A stretch of 16,283 nucleotides of DNA. Origin: Microbacterium sp. Its GTDB lineage: Bacteria > Actinomycetota > Actinomycetes > Actinomycetales > Microbacteriaceae. The position numbers and the translations under genes were made by a program. The stretch spans positions 1 through 16,283 of the forward strand of contig JAJUIM010000013.1 in NCBI GenBank assembly GCA_029267645.1. The letters run 5' to 3'. Positions 13,241-16,283 of the stretch are shown here, in pieces; within the stretch, counting starts at the first letter, position 1; every line of letters starts with the position of its first letter. The notes under the pieces were generated by a model that saw only the letters and a program-made list of their open reading frames with translations, did no database searches and had not been told where the DNA came from.

Positions 13241-16200
13241 TCAGGCGAGCAGCTCGCGGAAGTCGTCGGCCGTGAGCGGGGCGGCGCCGGATCCCTCGAG
13301 CACGTCGTCGAAGAGCCGACGCTTGCGGTCCTGCAGGTCGAGCACCTTCTGCTCGATCGTGCCGGCCGAGATGAGGCGGTAGACCATGACCGGGCGCGTC
13401 TGGCCGATGCGGTGCGTGCGGTCGATCGCCTGCGCCTCCGCCGCGGGGTTCCACCACGGGTCGAGCAGGATGCAGTAGTCGGCGGCCGTGAGGTTCAAGC
13501 CCGTGCCGCCCGCCTTGAGCGAGAGGAAGAAGACCGGATCGGAGCCCGTTTCGAACCGGTCGATCATGCGCTGCCGCGCGGGCGTCGTCGTCGAGCCGTC
13601 GAGGTACGAGTAGCGGATGCCGCGCTCCTCGGCGACCTGTGCCGCGAGCCCCAAGAACTCCGTGAACTGACTGAACACGAGCGCCCGGTGGCCGTCGGCG
13701 ACGATCTCGTCGAGCAGCTCGCCGAGCGCGTCGAGCTTGGCGGAGGGGCCGGATCCGTCGCCGAACGCGGGATGCAGCGCCTCGCGGCGCAGGCGGGTGA
13801 GCGAGGCGAGGATCTGCACCTGGTTCTTGCGCACGTCGTCGAGGAGGCCGAGGAGCTTCTGCTGCTCGCGACGGAACCGCCGCTCGTACGCGCGCTGGTG
13901 CCTGGGGTGCAGCGGGATCTCGAGCACCTGCTCGGTCTTGGGTGGCAGCTCGGGCGCGACCTGCTCCTTCGTGCGGCGCAGCAGGAAGGGCGCGACGCGG
14001 GCCCGCAGGCGCTCGAGCTTCGTCGCATTGGCGTCGCGCTCGATCGGGGCCTGGAAGTGTTCGCGGAAGTGCGACCTTGCGCCGAAGAGGCCCGGCGCCG
14101 CGAGCGTCGTGAGCGCGAACAGCTCGAGCAGGTTGTTCTCGAGCGGCGTGCCCGTGACGACGAACGTCGTGGGCGCTCCGACGAGGCGCGCGGCCGCGTA
14201 GCCCTTCGACGACGCGTTCTTGACCTGCTGGGCCTCGTCGAGCACGAGCACGCGGAACCCCGCCGCATGGAACTGCGGGGCGTCGAGGCGCAGGATCGCG
14301 TAGCTCGTGATCACGAGGCGCGCCTCGCCCGCGGCGGCCGCGACGTCGGATCCGCGTTTGCGGCTCGTCTCGGTGATCGCGACGGCGCCGAGCTCGGGCG
14401 CGAAGCGCCGGGCCTCGGCGAGCCAGTGGCCCACGACGCTCGTCGGGGCGACGACGAGGAAGCGGGCGCCGGGCTCATCGGCGCGGGCGGCGTCGAGGGC
14501 CGCGAGCACCTGCACGGTCTTGCCGAGGCCCATGTCGTCGGCGAGCAGCCCGCCGAGGCGGTTCCGGCGCAGGAAGTCGAGCCAGCTGAAGCCGTCGGCC
14601 TGGTAGTCGCGCAGCGTCGCGCGGAACGACTCGGGCGGCGTGCGGCGCTCGATCGTCTGGTCGCCGAGCGCGCGCATCGAGTCGAGCCAGGCGTTCGTCT
14701 GCCGGTCGAGCACGCCGACCTCGGCGAGCTCCTGCCACAGGTCGAGCTGCACGCGCGGGATGCCGGGGCTGGTCGGCGGCTGGTCTGCGAGCGCCTTGGC
14801 CTCGGTGAGCACGTCGCGCAGCCGGCCGAAGCGCGGGTCGGTGAGCGGGAAGACGGTGCCGCTCAGCAGCCGCAGGTAGTTCTGGCCGCGCGAGAGCGCC
14901 GTGATGAGCTCGCTCGTCGAGACCGGCTCGCCCTGCACGGTCACGATGATCTTCAGCTCGAGCCAGTCTTCGCCCGATGGATCGGCGCCGATCGTGATCT
15001 CGGGACGCTCGGTCGCGAAGGTGTACGACGGCACCTCGTCGTGCGCCTCGACGCGCAGCTGGTCGATGCCGCGGATCGCGGGCAGCACGTGGGCGAGGAA
15101 CTCGACCGTCTGGTCGCGGTCGAGGTCGCGGGCGGGGAACACCCGGTCGCCGCGCCCGCGGCCGAGGAGGTGCGCGAAGGATCCGGCCGCCTGCTCGATG
15201 CGCGCGAGCAGGTCGCGCTCGGCGGCGCCGTCGCGCCGTGCGCCCGGCTCGTACTCCCATTCCCAGAACAGGCGCGCGACCGGGTCCGCGTGGCGGATCG
15301 CGAGCACGAGCTGCGGCAGGGGCGCCTCGGGCACGTCGAACGTGCCGTCGGTCGAGACGAGCGGCGCGACGTCGCGCAGGGTCGGCAGGAAGTCGCTCTC
15401 GAAGTCGCCGATGCGCACGGCCGGGATCGACAGCGGCCCCGACGCGCGAAGCCGGTCGTACTCGGCGGTCGTGGGTGCTGCGAGCGGCAGGAGCTCGGCC
15501 ACGGGGCCGGCGCGCCCGCCGAGCCGCGCGACCGCGATCGTGGGGGCGCCGATCGGCAGGTAGCGGGACTCGTCGTCGCCGCGCTCGCGGTCGACGATGC
15601 GCGGATCGACGCGCAGCCGCCCGCCCGCGATGCGCAGGTCGACGACGGCCTCGGCCGCGACCTGCGACACCGTGATGGGCGTCTGCGTGCGGTCGTCGGC
15701 GATGAGCTCGAGCCCCGCGTCGTAGCCGCTCAGCAGGATGTCCCACAGCCCGCGCGCGGGGACCGCGTCGAGGCGGATCCACTCAGGTGCGCCCCAGTCG
15801 TCGATCGCGAACGCGCCGCGGCGCGTTGCGTTGCGAAGCCGTTCGGCAGGCGCAGGGAAGTTGTGCCGCCCGGCGTAGGCTGCCTCGATCTCGGCGAGCG
15901 CCCGCCAGCGCGGGTCATGCGGATCCTGATCCGCGATGCTGCGCCACGTCACCTCGCCGCGCACCCAGCTGCCGCCTTTGCCCCGAACGGCGGGCCGGAC
16001 CGCGACGCCTTGCCCCGCGGGCGCCCCCGGTGCGTGGTCGCGCACGTCGATGAGCAGGCCGACGTCTCCCGGCGGGTCGGCGCGACCCGGATCGGCCGAG
16101 GGCCGCAGCAGGCTGCGGAGCGTGCGCTCCCACGCCTCGGGCGCGGGCTCCGAGCGCCTCGCGCGCGGCCGCGCGATCGCGCCCACGCCGAAGGGCTCGT

Positions 16201-16283
16201 CGTGCTCGGCGAGCGCGAGGATCGCCGCCGCCCCGTGCGCGCAGCGCCCCGCGCCGCAGTGCGCGCACCACAGCCGCACATCG
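13241..16283 (-). CDS. SNF2-family DEAD/H-like helicase, partial (N-terminus beyond right edge)
   Basis: About 1,014 residues are visible. Seen: a Cys/His cluster at the right edge (WCAHCGAGRCAHGAAAIL), a probable divergent SWIM-type zinc finger; a long middle region; then the ATPase core with motif I ADDMGLGKT (about 14516-14545), VVAPTSVVGHW, motif II LDEAQ (about 14225-14245), VTGTPLENN, RRTKEQVAPELPPKTE, VFSQFTEFL, and motifs V/VI LKAGGTGLNL, DPWWNPAAEAQAIDRTHRIGQ. The tail is IEQKVLDLQDRKRRLFDDVL. Family knowledge: bacterial RapA/SNF2-type translocases move on double-stranded DNA and can remodel protein-DNA complexes or RNA polymerase; the cellular role of this subgroup is unknown. The in-frame GTG at 16279 is not the real start, because it falls inside the zinc finger and the frame is open to the window end. 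No E2-side terminator separates it from bkdC. Confidence 0.93.
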   Translation of the reverse strand, partial: DVRLWCAHCGAGRCAHGAAAILALAEHDEPFGVGAIARPRARRSEPAPEAWERTLRSLLRPSADPGRADPPGDVGLLIDVRDHAPGAPAGQGVAVRPAVRGKGGSWVRGEVTWRSIADQDPHDPRWRALAEIEAAYAGRHNFPAPAERLRNATRRGAFAIDDWGAPEWIRLDAVPARGLWDILLSGYDAGLELIADDRTQTPITVSQVAAEAVVDLRIAGGRLRVDPRIVDRERGDDESRYLPIGAPTIAVARLGGRAGPVAELLPLAAPTTAEYDRLRASGPLSIPAVRIGDFESDFLPTLRDVAPLVSTDGTFDVPEAPLPQLVLAIRHADPVARLFWEWEYEPGARRDGAAERDLLARIEQAAGSFAHLLGRGRGDRVFPARDLDRDQTVEFLAHVLPAIRGIDQLRVEAHDEVPSYTFATERPEITIGADPSGEDWLELKIIVTVQGEPVSTSELITALSRGQNYLRLLSGTVFPLTDPRFGRLRDVLTEAKALADQPPTSPGIPRVQLDLWQELAEVGVLDRQTNAWLDSMRALGDQTIERRTPPESFRATLRDYQADGFSWLDFLRRNRLGGLLADDMGLGKTVQVLAALDAARADEPGARFLVVAPTSVVGHWLAEARRFAPELGAVAITETSRKRGSDVAAAAGEARLVITSYAILRLDAPQFHAAGFRVLVLDEAQQVKNASSKGYAAARLVGAPTTFVVTGTPLENNLLELFALTTLAAPGLFGARSHFREHFQAPIERDANATKLERLRARVAPFLLRRTKEQVAPELPPKTEQVLEIPLHPRHQRAYERRFRREQQKLLGLLDDVRKNQVQILASLTRLRREALHPAFGDGSGPSAKLDALGELLDEIVADGHRALVFSQFTEFLGLAAQVAEERGIRYSYLDGSTTTPARQRMIDRFETGSDPVFFLSLKAGGTGLNLTAADYCILLDPWWNPAAEAQAIDRTHRIGQTRPVMVYRLISAGTIEQKVLDLQDRKRRLFDDVLEGSGAAPLTADDFRELLA

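Larger units (their letters stand above)
135..15926. repeat. Dispersed GGATCC palindromes (about 40 copies)
   Basis: By manual scan GGATCC occurs about 40 times, one per roughly 400 bp, on a background that predicts about five. Copies fall in all three codon phases (GGA-TCC Gly-Ser, GAT-CC Asp-Pro, GG-ATC-C Ile) and in leaders (2219, 4737, 9726, 11917). Pairs lie close together at 1649/1658 and 10172/10181. purB has none. The count is approximate. Confidence 0.6.

Noticed and set aside
16279..16279. GTG at 16279 as the helicase start
   Set aside because: It lies inside the Cys/His cluster and the frame stays open to the window end, so the gene continues outside.

Overview
The window is a GC-rich (roughly 70% or more) stretch of actinobacterial chromosome. 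Gene content, codon use, GTG starts and short intergenic gaps fit Microbacteriaceae; that family assignment is inference from familiarity, not from a search. All genes look intact except the two cut by the window edges. I see no tRNA, rRNA, CRISPR array, transposase, integrase or phage block, and no gene-free stretch longer than about 175 bp.

Layout, left to right. (1) 1-2155: a zinc-uptake locus of the Azt type. aztB (permease) and aztD (lipoprotein zinc metallochaperone, cut by the left edge) read leftward, and aztA (ATPase) reads rightward. A 21-bp Zur-type box sits in the 51-bp divergent promoter. The substrate-binding partner AztC is not in the window and probably lies to the left. (2) 2227-3167: two small membrane proteins of unknown function with a 4-nt overlap, closed by a 19-bp terminator hairpin shared with the convergent purB. 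(3) 3225-4616: purB (adenylosuccinate lyase), leftward. (4) 4789-6410: a two-gene unit of an 85-aa WXG100-like helical protein and a 455-aa protein with a WXG-like N-terminal region and an alpha/beta-hydrolase-like C-terminal domain. (5) 6418-7964: a divergent pair of a small YvlD/holin-4-type membrane protein and a HisC/Pat-type aminotransferase. (6) 7975-13236: a divergent pair of a medium-chain acyl-CoA synthetase and a three-gene branched-chain 2-oxoacid dehydrogenase operon (E1alpha, E1beta, E2; no E3). (7) 13241-16283: a SNF2-family helicase, leftward, cut by the right edge.

How the genes work together. The azt genes form one zinc-responsive system. The acyl-CoA synthetase and the dehydrogenase both make acyl-CoA, from free acids and from 2-oxoacids respectively, and share one intergenic control region containing an 8-bp inverted repeat. 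They could jointly supply branched primers for iso/anteiso fatty acids. The WXG/hydrolase pair looks like a self-contained unit of unknown role and is the most novel gene content here.

Two signals cut across genes. Most transcription units start with a -10-like hexamer exactly 6 nt before the start codon (leaderless mRNA syntax). The palindrome GGATCC occurs about 40 times in 16.3 kb, several times more than base composition predicts.
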